A stretch of DNA of 64,000 nt, taken from positions 20,364-84,363 of the forward strand of contig QPMI01000461.1 of assembly GCA_004431415.1 (NCBI GenBank), in the 5' to 3' direction. How positions within the stretch are numbered: position 1 is the first letter of the stretch; the number at the start of each line of letters is the position of its first letter. The DNA is from Cyanophora paradoxa (lineage: Eukaryota; Glaucocystophyceae; Cyanophorales; Cyanophoraceae). The position numbers and the translations under genes were made by a program. Shown here in pieces: positions 28,201 to 36,204 of this stretch. Under the pieces are notes generated by a model. That model was not told where the DNA came from and did not search any database. It saw only the letters and a program-made list of their open reading frames with translations.

Positions 28201-29423
28201 TAAATACAATTATTGCAGATATAAATATTGGTGTGACAGGTGATTACCTTCCTCTATCAGGCGGGATTATTGATGGAACAGTTACAGCATGCAACTTTTT
28301 TGTCCATACTGAATGTAATCAAACCTTCCCTGTGGTTCACCCAGGAGGAGAGTATGTGATACCTGATGATCCAGCTATTATGCCCATTAAGATTGATCTC
28401 CCTTCTGATTATGTGGGAAGGGGTGAACTAAAAACTATTTCATTCACAGGAGATTATAATGATCTCATAAACAAACCCACCGCAGCAAATCTACACCCTG
28501 TTGCATTTTCGGGTAGCTTCCTCGATCTTAATAATAGATCACACACCCATACAAAGGCAGAAATCACAGATTTTGCACACACTCACACCAAATCCCAAAT
28601 CACAGATTTTGCACACACCCATACCCGAGCAGATATTACTAATTTCGCTCACACTCATGTTAAATCAGAGATATTAGATCTCGGAAATGTTGCTTATGTA
28701 GGTCACACCCACACTAAGGCAGAGATTACAGATCTTGGAAATGTTGCGTATGTAGGTCACACCCACACAAAGGCAGAGATTACAGATTTTGCACACACTC
28801 ATGATTGGAATACAGATATTTATAACAAACCAGCGATTTTTTCGGGCAACTACAATGACCTGACCAATAAACCAACTCTTGATCCATTCACAGCTACCAC
28901 CATCAGAGCGAACAACACAATGTATGTAGGATCAGGTCAGATTGTAGAACCAGCAGGACCTATGTTTGAAGAAACATGGTTCTTCCACAATTCGCAGAAT
29001 TACTTTGATAAAACCTTACTTGTTCGTGGAAATGCTTATGCAAGAAATTTCTATGCTATGAACCCTTCCAATAATCAGACTATTAGTAGATGTATTACAG
29101 AAGCGGATCTTTCCAGTCAACTCAATACATATTTTAATGGGAAAATTCAAGCAGGTAAGTATGTTTACAATACTCCTTATCTATGGGCAAACCCTTACAC
29201 TCGCTTTAATCTCACTATCCAATTCAACGCCAGCTTTGCTAACCCTCCTATTGTAACAACGGGTATACAACACAACGAGACAGCCTTCGACTATCGTATG
29301 TCTGTAACTCTTAAAAATGTTTACAGCAGCTATTTCACGTGTGAGCTTGAGATAGTTCCATTAAGTTCACACGACAGACCAGGCATTACTGTTACAATTC
29401 ATTACACAGCTGTCGCAATTTAA
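25248..29423 (+). CDS. Giant fibre/adhesin with H-type-lectin-like end
   Basis: 1391 residues, the largest viral gene. Order: N-terminal anchor-like region (1-260); three LPDG-containing repeats (336-388); W-x-D-I-x-N-K-P-E...FPP repeats (393-450); a module of about 225 residues at 448-672 duplicated at 770-992, sharing YDNKDAAIQINVTDVSD and YKRCEI.WIKTNYNDG; a SNIYTSN/SNLWAS repeat stretch (678-735); a series of H-T-H-T-K-A-E-I-T-D repeats (1097-1186) like the His-x-His metal-binding shafts of phage tail fibres; and a C-terminal 95 residues with the F..PP.V...I pattern of H-type lectins. I infer a long trimeric receptor-binding fibre. Three copies of a 'NKPT' turn punctuate the shaft. Confidence 0.85.
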   Translation: MSFNYPANLQTISGGKTNPKHVNFDNITIKGSASIDQSADKPSKTQAREHALSLNQTDPDKEDVSIAFSLGNVKKNAVAEIKATRRQRKLKTSKTHPDIPTRFDSGRLIFNVQDEKGKQNTGLRIYNEGSTPIVESSEILQIGSFPNANQVCITNDVYPKDITYDFAKNEPFGFFTPKDVHEKKPSITINSSPTQPVAIHLHPDLVEMDRHLLPLFSNTKDLGIRTRQWRNIHGSNVYANGEKLVSEKTIREIFEHYGPVPVPFPLPWDPPDLTPKKQPGREYTADETVAFGQHLVSWEKVYNKPVFKDYKPPAEELLAPDINVIPLEHKECEDVEELPDGFDPNHMLYDRYEPFDEQLLPDGLNPPNIDYEQPHIPDEELLPDGLQPGFFDFTVDWRDIINKPETFPPDPHEHEWEDILNKPERFPPTEHRHDWEDLDNIPPEFPPEDHRHNWDEIDEQPTFASAGNILTDFQHGVSLYRNIEIEERLQLNDHYLNRMGIEAGTGMEAELYIRPPRREGILPINGNFGLYETKPGIYLTSYYPEDIPMTEVLPPIPSLPLDPNSYDNKDAAIQINVTDVSDFDQSRPKLVFTRERLLPNTFIGDRDDYKRCEIAWIKTNYNDGVGEGLLEINQRASAKNIHNEDISRVVTEDYLEHQGYIDEGELTNILSLFVIKNDTNLTVTSNIYTSNISASNIYTSNLWASNIYTSNISASNIYTSNLWASNLYSSNLVVDYLTVNIEANLPHHPTSNVVLDWIANHTHTKDEIEDFAHRHMWSEIDDQPKFASAGDVFDTTHGVTLYQSNTIPERLRLDEYYVNRKGIDAGTTMEGELYIRPPTRMQMIAAGGNFGLMDTKPGIYLTSYYADDIPMTGGLVSLPSDPVNYDDKDAAIQINVTDVSDLDSSRPKLIFSRERLLPNALIGNRDDYKRCEISWIKTNYNDGVGEGLLEINQRASAKNIHNETISRIVTEDYLQAQNYIDETELNTIIADINIGVTGDYLPLSGGIIDGTVTACNFFVHTECNQTFPVVHPGGEYVIPDDPAIMPIKIDLPSDYVGRGELKTISFTGDYNDLINKPTAANLHPVAFSGSFLDLNNRSHTHTKAEITDFAHTHTKSQITDFAHTHTRADITNFAHTHVKSEILDLGNVAYVGHTHTKAEITDLGNVAYVGHTHTKAEITDFAHTHDWNTDIYNKPAIFSGNYNDLTNKPTLDPFTATTIRANNTMYVGSGQIVEPAGPMFEETWFFHNSQNYFDKTLLVRGNAYARNFYAMNPSNNQTISRCITEADLSSQLNTYFNGKIQAGKYVYNTPYLWANPYTRFNLTIQFNASFANPPIVTTGIQHNETAFDYRMSVTLKNVYSSYFTCELEIVPLSSHDRPGITVTIHYTAVAI

Positions 29424-29442
29424 CTATTTGATTAATATAAAG

Positions 29443-30513
29443 ATGACCTCTCTATTAGAAATCCCAAACTATGAACTTGCAGCCAAATCACTACACAGCA
29501 CCTCTCATGGAGTAGTTGATTCAACCCCTGGGTATATTTGCACTGAAACTACAAGTAATACCTCTTTCACAGAGAACAGTATACTGAGGGTCAAAGAAAT
29601 TCGATGTGATCGAAATGGAGGCAAGATTAGAACCACAGGCATTATAATCTCGAATAAAAACCAAGTTCAAGCAGGTCAGGTAGTCCCGGATTCAGCAATA
29701 TATGATAATGTGGGTGGAGTCACCACAGCACAGATAGTTACTTTTGGTAACACAAGCAATAACTCGGCTCTTGTGGTCAAGAGTGGAGGGGCATACATTG
29801 GTGATGGAGCAATTGTGGTGGGGACTGTCACAGCAAATCAATTTAATGTGAATGGAACAAGTTCATTTACAGGATTGATGACCTTCAATGGTGGACTCTC
29901 GGGAACTGTTAGCGTTGAAACTCGAAAAGCAACCACAAGAGTTCAAACACCTGAGATAGACAATGGGACAAATGTGAATATGAATTACAAACGAAACGGA
30001 GATACCATTTTCACTCTCGAAAAGACAATAACAGATCTGAATGTAATCACAATCCCGGAAAATAGTGGTCTGAAACGAACCTATTGTCCAAGAATGAATA
30101 TATCAAGACAAGCTCCTGGTATGACAGGGACAGTAATACTTAACACTGCAACAGCATTTTCCTTTACAGGTGGAGCTTATTTTGTAAACAATGAGGGAAA
30201 CTTTGCATCCACAAAATTTACAGCTCCTGTTTCCGGAGTATATAGGGTGTTCTTTGCATGTATGAGAGCTGGCACAACCTCTTATACTCACATTGCTACC
30301 AGCATTTATTTAAATGGAAATCCTACAACCCTCCAAACAAGGGTTTCAATGCCGTCCGCGGGGATTTCTAATACATTTGTAACTCCAATTTCATTTGAAG
30401 TTTTACTTTCTCTTATTCAAGGTGACTCCTTTGATATGCGCAATAGTTCTGGTGCCACTCTTCAATTTGATATCAGATACTATCTTTCTTGTGATCTTGT
30501 TAGTGCTACATAA
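29443..30513 (+). CDS. Fibre family member 1, C1q/TNF-like head
   Basis: 356 residues from MTSLLEIPNYEL; ATATAAAG directly precedes the ATG. Common base with its relatives: ENSILRVKEIRCDRNGGKIR (start 1-65), then KSGGAYIGDGAIVVGTVTAN, an SGGAYIGDG turn shared with the others. The C-terminal 140 residues (NNEGNFASTKFTAPVSGVYR) have the F-TAP-SG-YR signature and strand-rich pattern of C1q/TNF-like trimeric heads. Likely a short trimeric spike that binds host surface ligands. First of four related genes in a row. Confidence 0.82.
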   Translation: MTSLLEIPNYELAAKSLHSTSHGVVDSTPGYICTETTSNTSFTENSILRVKEIRCDRNGGKIRTTGIIISNKNQVQAGQVVPDSAIYDNVGGVTTAQIVTFGNTSNNSALVVKSGGAYIGDGAIVVGTVTANQFNVNGTSSFTGLMTFNGGLSGTVSVETRKATTRVQTPEIDNGTNVNMNYKRNGDTIFTLEKTITDLNVITIPENSGLKRTYCPRMNISRQAPGMTGTVILNTATAFSFTGGAYFVNNEGNFASTKFTAPVSGVYRVFFACMRAGTTSYTHIATSIYLNGNPTTLQTRVSMPSAGISNTFVTPISFEVLLSLIQGDSFDMRNSSGATLQFDIRYYLSCDLVSAT

Positions 30514-30535
30514 TATTATCTGTATAGTATAAAGA

Positions 30536-31573
30536 ATGTCTACACAAATTGCTGTTCCTGTTTTCTGTTATGCCGCCCAAAAATACATCAACTGAACCAT
30601 ACAGTAACAGATGCAACACCTGGGTTTATTTGCACAGAAACAACAGGGGCGGATTCGTTTTCACAGAACTCTGTGATTAGATGTAAAGAAATTCGATGTG
30701 ATCGCAATGGGGAAAAGTGAGAACCACAGGTCTCATTGTATCTAACAAGAACCAAGTCCAATCAGGTCAAATTGTTTCAGATACAGCAATTTATGACAAT
30801 GTGGGAGGGTTCACCACACCCAAAATAGTTACTTTTGATAATACAATTAATAATGCTGCTCTTTCAGTTAGAAGTGGAGGGGCATATATTGGAGATGGGG
30901 CAAGGATTGATGGAACTCTAACAGCCAATCAAGTGAACATTACAGGAACAAGCACATTTACAGGTTCAGTAACAGCCCATGGAGGCATAAGTATTCCAGA
31001 AACAACACAATCGATAATAACAGCAACTTCCAAGGTGGTCACACCTGAAATCGATACAGGAGCAGATGTAAATCTTGTTTTGAAACGCAATAGTGATGTT
31101 TTGGCTACTCTTGAAGCCAATCGCTTGACAATTAATACAAATTGTTATTTAAAATATGATTTTCAGCCTCGATTTTCTGTTCAACTTAATTATCCTCATG
31201 TTGCTACCAGTGAAACTGCTCTTATCAATTGGGGGGTAGTGTTTGTGAATAATAGGGGGCATTCAATGTGGGTAATGGTAGGTTCACTGCTCCTGTTGCA
31301 GGTCATTACAGATTTACAGCATATACCCATTCAACATCAAGTAGTCCAATAAGTCTCTCTTTAAAAGTAAATGACCAAGACCCAGGGGGTCAAAGTATTA
31401 TAACACAAAATAACTCCACTCTCACGAATAAACCGCTTTACATTAGTGTAATTCTCAACATTGCTATGGGTGAGTATGTAACACTTGTAACAAATAATGG
31501 GGTAGCTACACAAATCGAACAACATTCACAGGTGAGCTTCTCAGTCTCACATAATTTTCTCTCTATAAAATAG
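30536..31573 (+). pseudogene. Fibre family member 2, frameshifted
   Basis: Clear relative of the gene just upstream: GTATAAAGAATG start, the base region, the SGGAYIGDG turn and a C1q-like F-TAP-G-YR head are all present, but spread over frames 2, 1, 0 and 2. At least three single-base shifts are needed: near 30590 (stop after about 19 codons), near 30716 and near 31265. Parts read at 30717-31352 and 31268-31573. Shifts fall at different places from the homopolymers, so decay is more likely than sequencing error. It may act as a donor for recombination with its neighbours. Confidence 0.8.
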
Positions 31574-31575
31574 GA

Positions 31576-31842
31576 ATGTCGAATATATACCAAGTGGCTC
31601 TCTCAGATATTGAAAAGTTGGGAATGGAATATTGCGCTGCTTCTGTTCAGGATTGGATTGATAATGTTGTTCATAACAGGGCAAGAATCGCAATTGATGA
31701 TATTGTTCAGAAAGAGATTCAATCTTGCATCTCATCAGGGGTTCAGATACCAACCTCTAAGGAAGCGATTGTATTACAGGCATTCCAAAGGGGAACTGTA
31801 AAGAAAGGCATCGAGTATAACAATGTCACAGAAGAGCAATGA
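31576..31842 (+). CDS. Small fibre-associated protein (unrecognised)
   Basis: 88 residues from MSNIYQVALSDIEKLG; TATAAAATAGG lies directly before the ATG. It is wholly helical in appearance, with VHNRARIAIDDIVQKEIQSC in the middle and QIPTSKEAIVLQAF near the end. I have a weak impression of similar small proteins beside tail-fibre genes in phages; without a search this is not evidence. Its stop (ATGA overlap) abuts the next fibre gene. Possible chaperone or adaptor for fibres by position. Confidence 0.7.
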   Translation: MSNIYQVALSDIEKLGMEYCAASVQDWIDNVVHNRARIAIDDIVQKEIQSCISSGVQIPTSKEAIVLQAFQRGTVKKGIEYNNVTEEQ

Positions 31843-31877
31843 ACATTATTTTTCTTTCCTTCTTAGTAAAAGAAGCA

Positions 31878-32720
31878 ATGGGCGAATATAATCGAGTCCA
31901 ATTACCAGTTTACGCATTGGGTGCGCCCGCGGTTCACTTTCGACAACACGAGGTTGCCGACGAAATTCGCGGTGTGGAATCGACGGAACGCGCTAACTCC
32001 GCGAATGCATTTGATAAAAACAGCATGATACGTGTTAAAGAACTACGCGCCGACAAGAATTCGGGAGTGGTTAAAACGACTCAACTTCTTGTAACAAATG
32101 CGAATTTTAACGCGGGAATCGGGCAACCTGACGCATGGGGTGTGGATATTAGAACGTTAGATTTTGACGGAGAACGTGCCGCCGCTGTTGTCCGATCGGG
32201 AGGCGCTGTTATTGGCGGTGGTTGTCGTGTGTCGGGTATGCTTGCATCCTCCGTTGCTGTTACCGATATTCCCGATACTCTACCTGAACATGCGGACAAT
32301 CCGCAACGTATCCGTATGTACACTCCATGTGGAGACTATCCGTATGTGTTTGGAATGGTCAGAGTTGGGGTAGATAACGTAAATGCAACACAACCCGATG
32401 GAATTTTGGGAAATTGGTTATTACCAAATATTGCTATTCCTAAATCTATTGAGTCTATATGTCGTTCACAAAATGGTATTATCGGTCCAGCTTATACTTT
32501 CTTTGTTCAGGGAATCGGACGCGGTAGAGGTTGGGTGGAATTCGACAACCAGAACCCCGCTACGTTTAATGTTTGGACAACAGAAGTAGGAGGTTACGAT
32601 ATTCTCATTTTCGGAATGCGAACAGATCCAGCCGCTGTGGCGGCTACACGTGGTCTCAATCCCGATAACAACCTAAATAACTTCTACGATGATCCGTTCC
32701 CAGGTGATCCCACACCATAA
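31878..32720 (+). CDS. Fibre family member 3, divergent head
   Basis: 280 residues. I choose MGEYNRVQLPVYALG at 31878 over the ATG 13 codons upstream (which overlaps the previous stop), because TTAGTAAAAGAAGC directly precedes it and the product then lines up with its paralogues. Base motif KNSMIRVKELRADKNSGVVK and the turn RSGGAVIGGGCRVSG match the family. The C-terminal 130 residues (from MYTPCGDYPYVFG) have no C1q pattern and resemble only the next gene. So the base is kept and the head is replaced. Confidence 0.8.
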   Translation: MGEYNRVQLPVYALGAPAVHFRQHEVADEIRGVESTERANSANAFDKNSMIRVKELRADKNSGVVKTTQLLVTNANFNAGIGQPDAWGVDIRTLDFDGERAAAVVRSGGAVIGGGCRVSGMLASSVAVTDIPDTLPEHADNPQRIRMYTPCGDYPYVFGMVRVGVDNVNATQPDGILGNWLLPNIAIPKSIESICRSQNGIIGPAYTFFVQGIGRGRGWVEFDNQNPATFNVWTTEVGGYDILIFGMRTDPAAVAATRGLNPDNNLNNFYDDPFPGDPTP

Positions 32721-32739
32721 TTATGTTTTAATATATTAA

Positions 32740-33585
32740 ATGGCGGCACCCGCTCCACCCGAGCGTATCTTAACAGCGCAACTTTCATTAGCCGCGCCGG
32801 CAAATCACGTATTACAACATGCTGTTATCGATAATGTCGATGGTCTCGAATCTACCGAACTTGCACCTACTCTTAATACTTTTGGTGATACGCATAAATT
32901 GCGACTGAAAGAGTTACGATGTGACAAAAATAACGGAATCGTTAAAACTACGAAACTTCTTGTTACAAATGCAAACTTTAACGCTTTTTATGGAGATCCC
33001 GATAGTTACAATGATGATAACAAGGTTACCAACTTCGCTTATGAATCGAGAAACGGAGCGATTAAATGTAGATCGGGTGGCGCTTATATTGGGGACGGAC
33101 TAAGGGTCGGTGGTATCATCGGAGCGCCTCTAATCGTAAATGACCAACCAAACCCCGATGATGAAAACACACGTATTAGGACGTATTGCCCAGGTATGAA
33201 TGAGCCGTATATTATTAAGATTTATACAATCGTTATTAGTTTACAAACAGCGGTAGCCGATGTATTAGAACCCTTAGGAAATCATTATAGATATAGAGAC
33301 ACGATACCAGAGGACATTTACGCATTATGTAGAAGAACCGACGGAGCAAGACCGCGCCTTACGATACACATTATCCCCATAGATAATTTCGGTCAAGCGT
33401 TTCACTCAATACCTCTTTTAGATACGCAAGACAACCAATTTATAATAAGAGCGACACAACTTGGAAATTATCGAGTCATTATGTATGCCGAAAGAAACGA
33501 CGCAATCGCAACAGCTAACCGATTCGGTCAATATCTTAATACCAATCTATACAATCCCGTCGGCGGTAGCGATCCACAACCATAA
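32740..33585 (+). CDS. Fibre family member 4, divergent head
   Basis: 281 residues from MAAPAPPERILTAQ, directly after TTTTAATATATTAA. Base motif LRLKELRCDKNNGIVKTTK and the SGGAYIGDGLRVGG turn belong to the same family. The head (from IRTYCPGMNEPYII) shares the layout of member 3, including a RATQLGNYRVIMYAE segment near the end, but little sequence. Ends SDPQP. Role inferred as receptor-binding spike. Confidence 0.8.
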   Translation: MAAPAPPERILTAQLSLAAPANHVLQHAVIDNVDGLESTELAPTLNTFGDTHKLRLKELRCDKNNGIVKTTKLLVTNANFNAFYGDPDSYNDDNKVTNFAYESRNGAIKCRSGGAYIGDGLRVGGIIGAPLIVNDQPNPDDENTRIRTYCPGMNEPYIIKIYTIVISLQTAVADVLEPLGNHYRYRDTIPEDIYALCRRTDGARPRLTIHIIPIDNFGQAFHSIPLLDTQDNQFIIRATQLGNYRVIMYAERNDAIATANRFGQYLNTNLYNPVGGSDPQP

Positions 33586-33605
33586 ATCTAAGGTATATAT
33601 AGGGA

Positions 33606-33878
33606 ATGGATGAAAAAACAAGAAAGTTTATAGATACCGCTATGTCAGTCCATGGTAAGGATAAATTTGATTATAGCGACACTGTTTATAAGAAAGCGCA
33701 AGAAAAGGTATCTGTTAGATGCCTACAATGTAATAAAGTCTTTCAGACGTACGGATTTAATCACATTAAGGGGTCAGGATGTAGACAGTGTTCTAAGAAA
33801 CACTCACATGCATACAGGAAAAAAACTACATGGGGAATAGTAATAGAAGAGAAGCCAATTATGTTGTACTTTGATTGA
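33606..33878 (+). CDS. Orphan zinc-binding module (DUF723-like)
   Basis: 90 residues starting just after GGTATATATAGGGA. Pattern FIDTAMSVHGKDKFDYSDTV then VRCLQCNKVFQTYGFNHIKG and GCRQCSKK: the C-x2-C ... H...G-C-x2-C module often seen, in several copies, in front of homing-endonuclease or nuclease domains in phages and giant viruses. Here there is one module and no nuclease, so it may be a remnant of a mobile endonuclease gene or a free DNA-binding protein. The 3' end overlaps the methyltransferase gene on the other strand by 20 bp. Confidence 0.7.
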   Translation: MDEKTRKFIDTAMSVHGKDKFDYSDTVYKKAQEKVSVRCLQCNKVFQTYGFNHIKGSGCRQCSKKHSHAYRKKTTWGIVIEEKPIMLYFD

Positions 33879-34674
33879 TTTCGTAGTTAGTCATTATGAG
33901 ATGGTTCCTTTTCTTTTTTGATATACCATACACTTTACCATATGTATGTCGAATAAAGGGTTTAAATAGCAATTTCATTAATAAAGCATCATTAACAACC
34001 ATCATAACTTTGCATTTCGCGGTCTTAAATAGATCTTCTAAATCCAAAAAGAATTTTTCCAAATCGAATTCTACATTTTCGTAAAAGTCATTATTGCTAT
34101 TAACGTATGGAGGATCAAGAAATATGAATGCATCCTCATCATCTTTGTATTTCAACACAATATCCCGATAATCCCCAAGAGATAAGTTCACATCTCGTAG
34201 GAAATCATCGTATGGTATCTTCTTTTTAAGAGTTGTATATGAACTCACCTTAACGTTTCGTTTTTTGAAATCACGGAGGGTTTTAACATTTAAAACGCTG
34301 TTTTTAAGAAGATAGAAATTATGCGCTAAGTAATCTATTGCATCTTTACGATCATGTTGTAGAAACTTCTTATAAACTTCTTTATGCTCTTCTATATTGC
34401 TTACTGCTTCGAACTGTTGAAGACTATCTAAAAGTTTTACTTTACTGTTTGGGTCTTTCATTGTATTCAAGAAAAGTATATGTGTTTCGTCGTTATCATT
34501 CATAAAGTAATCAAAACGTTCTTTATGCTTTTCCCAAAGATAGAAACTAAATGCACCTGAACCACAAAATGGTTCTATTATTTTATTTATGCCTTCTAAA
34601 TCGATAAAAGGATTGATTGTATCCATTTCATTGTATTTATTACCGACATACTTATGGTAAAAGTGAGTCTTCAT
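33859..34674 (-). CDS. D12-class DNA N6-adenine methyltransferase
   Basis: 271 residues. SAM-binding motif EPFCGSGAF (34-42) and catalytic motif DPPY (187-190, in FIFLDPPYVN), in the order typical of Dam/MboIIA-like alpha-class enzymes; N-terminal YVGNK is the usual K-x-x-N-K-like target of that class. The length is normal, and there is no neighbouring restriction enzyme. It could mark viral DNA, protect it from a host or co-infecting virus nuclease, or tune transcription. The recognition sequence cannot be read from the protein. Confidence 0.88.
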   Translation of the reverse strand: MKTHFYHKYVGNKYNEMDTINPFIDLEGINKIIEPFCGSGAFSFYLWEKHKERFDYFMNDNDETHILFLNTMKDPNSKVKLLDSLQQFEAVSNIEEHKEVYKKFLQHDRKDAIDYLAHNFYLLKNSVLNVKTLRDFKKRNVKVSSYTTLKKKIPYDDFLRDVNLSLGDYRDIVLKYKDDEDAFIFLDPPYVNSNNDFYENVEFDLEKFFLDLEDLFKTAKCKVMMVVNDALLMKLLFKPFIRHTYGKVYGISKKKRNHLIMTNYEINQSTT

Positions 34675-34894
34675 TTACCATAGATAAAGAAAAACAAATT
34701 ACATATGGAGACGGGATAAAGAAATTAAGACTTTACCAGTCTTGTTTCTTGTAATAATGCAAGTATCAAAGCAACTTGGACATGTTTTATGATAATATAC
34801 CATTATGATATCAACCAACTCATACGGGAATACTTTTGCTAAGATGGTTCGCATCCTACTAATTCCGTTTTTAATTTTTCTATATAATTCATAA

Positions 34895-35293
34895 ATGAAT
34901 CATCGCGGATTCCATGTAATGTTAGATTACAAGTTCAACCATCCATTAATGATAGGATTGGACAACTTAGAGACCACAACGAAGTGGTTAATGCAATTTT
35001 TTCAATCTATTATTCAAGAACAAGGTATCAGAGTAGTACACAAGCACTGCGAGATTTTCGATGGTGGTCTTTCACCTCCGGGTTTTGCTATGGTTCTTCT
35101 CCTTGATGAGAGTCATTTAACCGCTCATTGTTACTCAGATCAGGGAATGTTAGCAATCGATATATTCACTTGTGGTACGGAAGCGGAGCGTAAGACATCA
35201 GTAATAAAGGAGATGATAGAAGAGAGGGTAACGTGTATGTTTAGCGGTTTGGAGAGAGCGGAGAAGCATAGAGTAGCGCGGTTTCCGAGTTAA
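34895..35293 (+). CDS. speD: S-adenosylmethionine decarboxylase homologue (SpeD, class 1b-like)
   Basis: 132 residues, the last gene before the right tip, starting after TTTTTCTATATAATTCATAA. LLLDESHLTAH contains the self-cleavage pair Glu72-Ser73 (the Ser would become the pyruvoyl group) and His78; IDIFTCG contains Cys93. Ser-to-His (+5) and Ser-to-Cys (+20) spacing equals that of prokaryotic SpeD. Two usual features differ: the Ser/Thr eight residues before the cleaved Ser is Ala65, and the conserved W-P-E after the His is Y-S-D. The family makes decarboxylated SAM for spermidine, but some phage-type homologues have become ornithine or arginine decarboxylases, so substrate is open. The last 40 codons lie in the TIR. 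Confidence 0.88.
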   Translation: MNHRGFHVMLDYKFNHPLMIGLDNLETTTKWLMQFFQSIIQEQGIRVVHKHCEIFDGGLSPPGFAMVLLLDESHLTAHCYSDQGMLAIDIFTCGTEAERKTSVIKEMIEERVTCMFSGLERAEKHRVARFPS

Positions 35294-35431
35294 TCTTACG
35301 TGAATCAGTAAGGAATGACACCCCACCCTACACCCCACCGTTACCATAATTTATAGCATTCCCACTTTTCAAATTGCTATATATTAGATTGAAATTACCA
35401 TATAAATAAGTGTGTGATGTATGAATTAATG

Positions 35432-35546
35432 GATAGGGTGGGGTGGTGGGGTGTGGTGGGGTCAAATTTCAAGAAAATTTTGAGCGGATCCCAAAATATA
35501 ATGAATCTTCAAAACATGCCCCACCAGACCCCACCGCCCCACCGCA
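35432..35546. repeat. G-run/C-run module 2, right TIR
   Basis: Inverse of 9316-9430. GGTGGGGTGGTGGGGTGTGG, then an AT core holding GAGCGGATCCCAAAAT, then CCCCACCAGACCCCACCGCC. An open frame of 103 codons crosses it, and the same frame appears in the left TIR, but it is an accident of repeat composition. Confidence 0.8.
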
Positions 35547-35571
35547 TCGATAAATATATGATACCAGAGAG

Positions 35572-35698
35572 ATTACACCCAACCACAGATCTAACGGTAT
35601 TAACACCCAACCTGTACAGATCTAACGGTATTTACACCCAACCCTGTAAAGATCTAACGGTATTAACACCCAACCTGTACAGATCTAACGGTATTTAC
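35572..35698. repeat. Four-copy tandem repeat in right TIR
   Basis: Inverse of 9165-9290: units of ACCTGTACAGATCTAACGGT with TTAACACCCA. Each unit contains the palindromic AGATCT. Confidence 0.85.
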
Positions 35699-35869
35699 AT
35701 GTTAATTACGGCTTCGATATCGTAGAGATTCCCGCACTGATTCCGTAACAAATTACACCCCACCATACACCCCACCATTACCATAAATTATAGCATTCCC
35801 ACTTTTCAAATTGATATATATTAGAATGAAATTAACATATAATTAGGTGTGGAAATATAAATTAATCGA

Positions 35870-35980
35870 TAGGGTGGGGTGGTGGGTGTGGTGGGGTCAC
35901 TTTTCAGAAAAATTTAGAACGCCAAGAAAAATATAGCAATTCCAAAAACAGACCCAACCAGACCCCACCGCCCCACCTTA
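35870..35980. repeat. G-run/C-run module 1, right TIR
   Basis: Inverse of 8885-8999 with one base fewer in a G-run (GGTGGTGGGTGTGG in place of GGTGGTGGGGTGTGG). Confidence 0.8.
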
Positions 35981-36204
35981 TCATTAAATGAATCACGCAA
36001 TTAATTAATTAAATATATCGATTAACATGGAACATATCATGACTATATCATTTTTACATTGTACATATCATGATCATATCGAATTGTACATTAATTACAT
36101 CATATATATATCGATATTTACATATAAATTTGTATTAAATCATGTTAAAAATATATAAATTATGTATAAATTCATGTTAAATTCATATATATTTATGTAT
36201 AAAA

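Noticed and set aside
28537-28805. Possible collagen-like or intein sequence in the fibre shaft
   Set aside because: No Gly-X-Y pattern and no intein splice residues; the H-T-H repeats explain the regularity.
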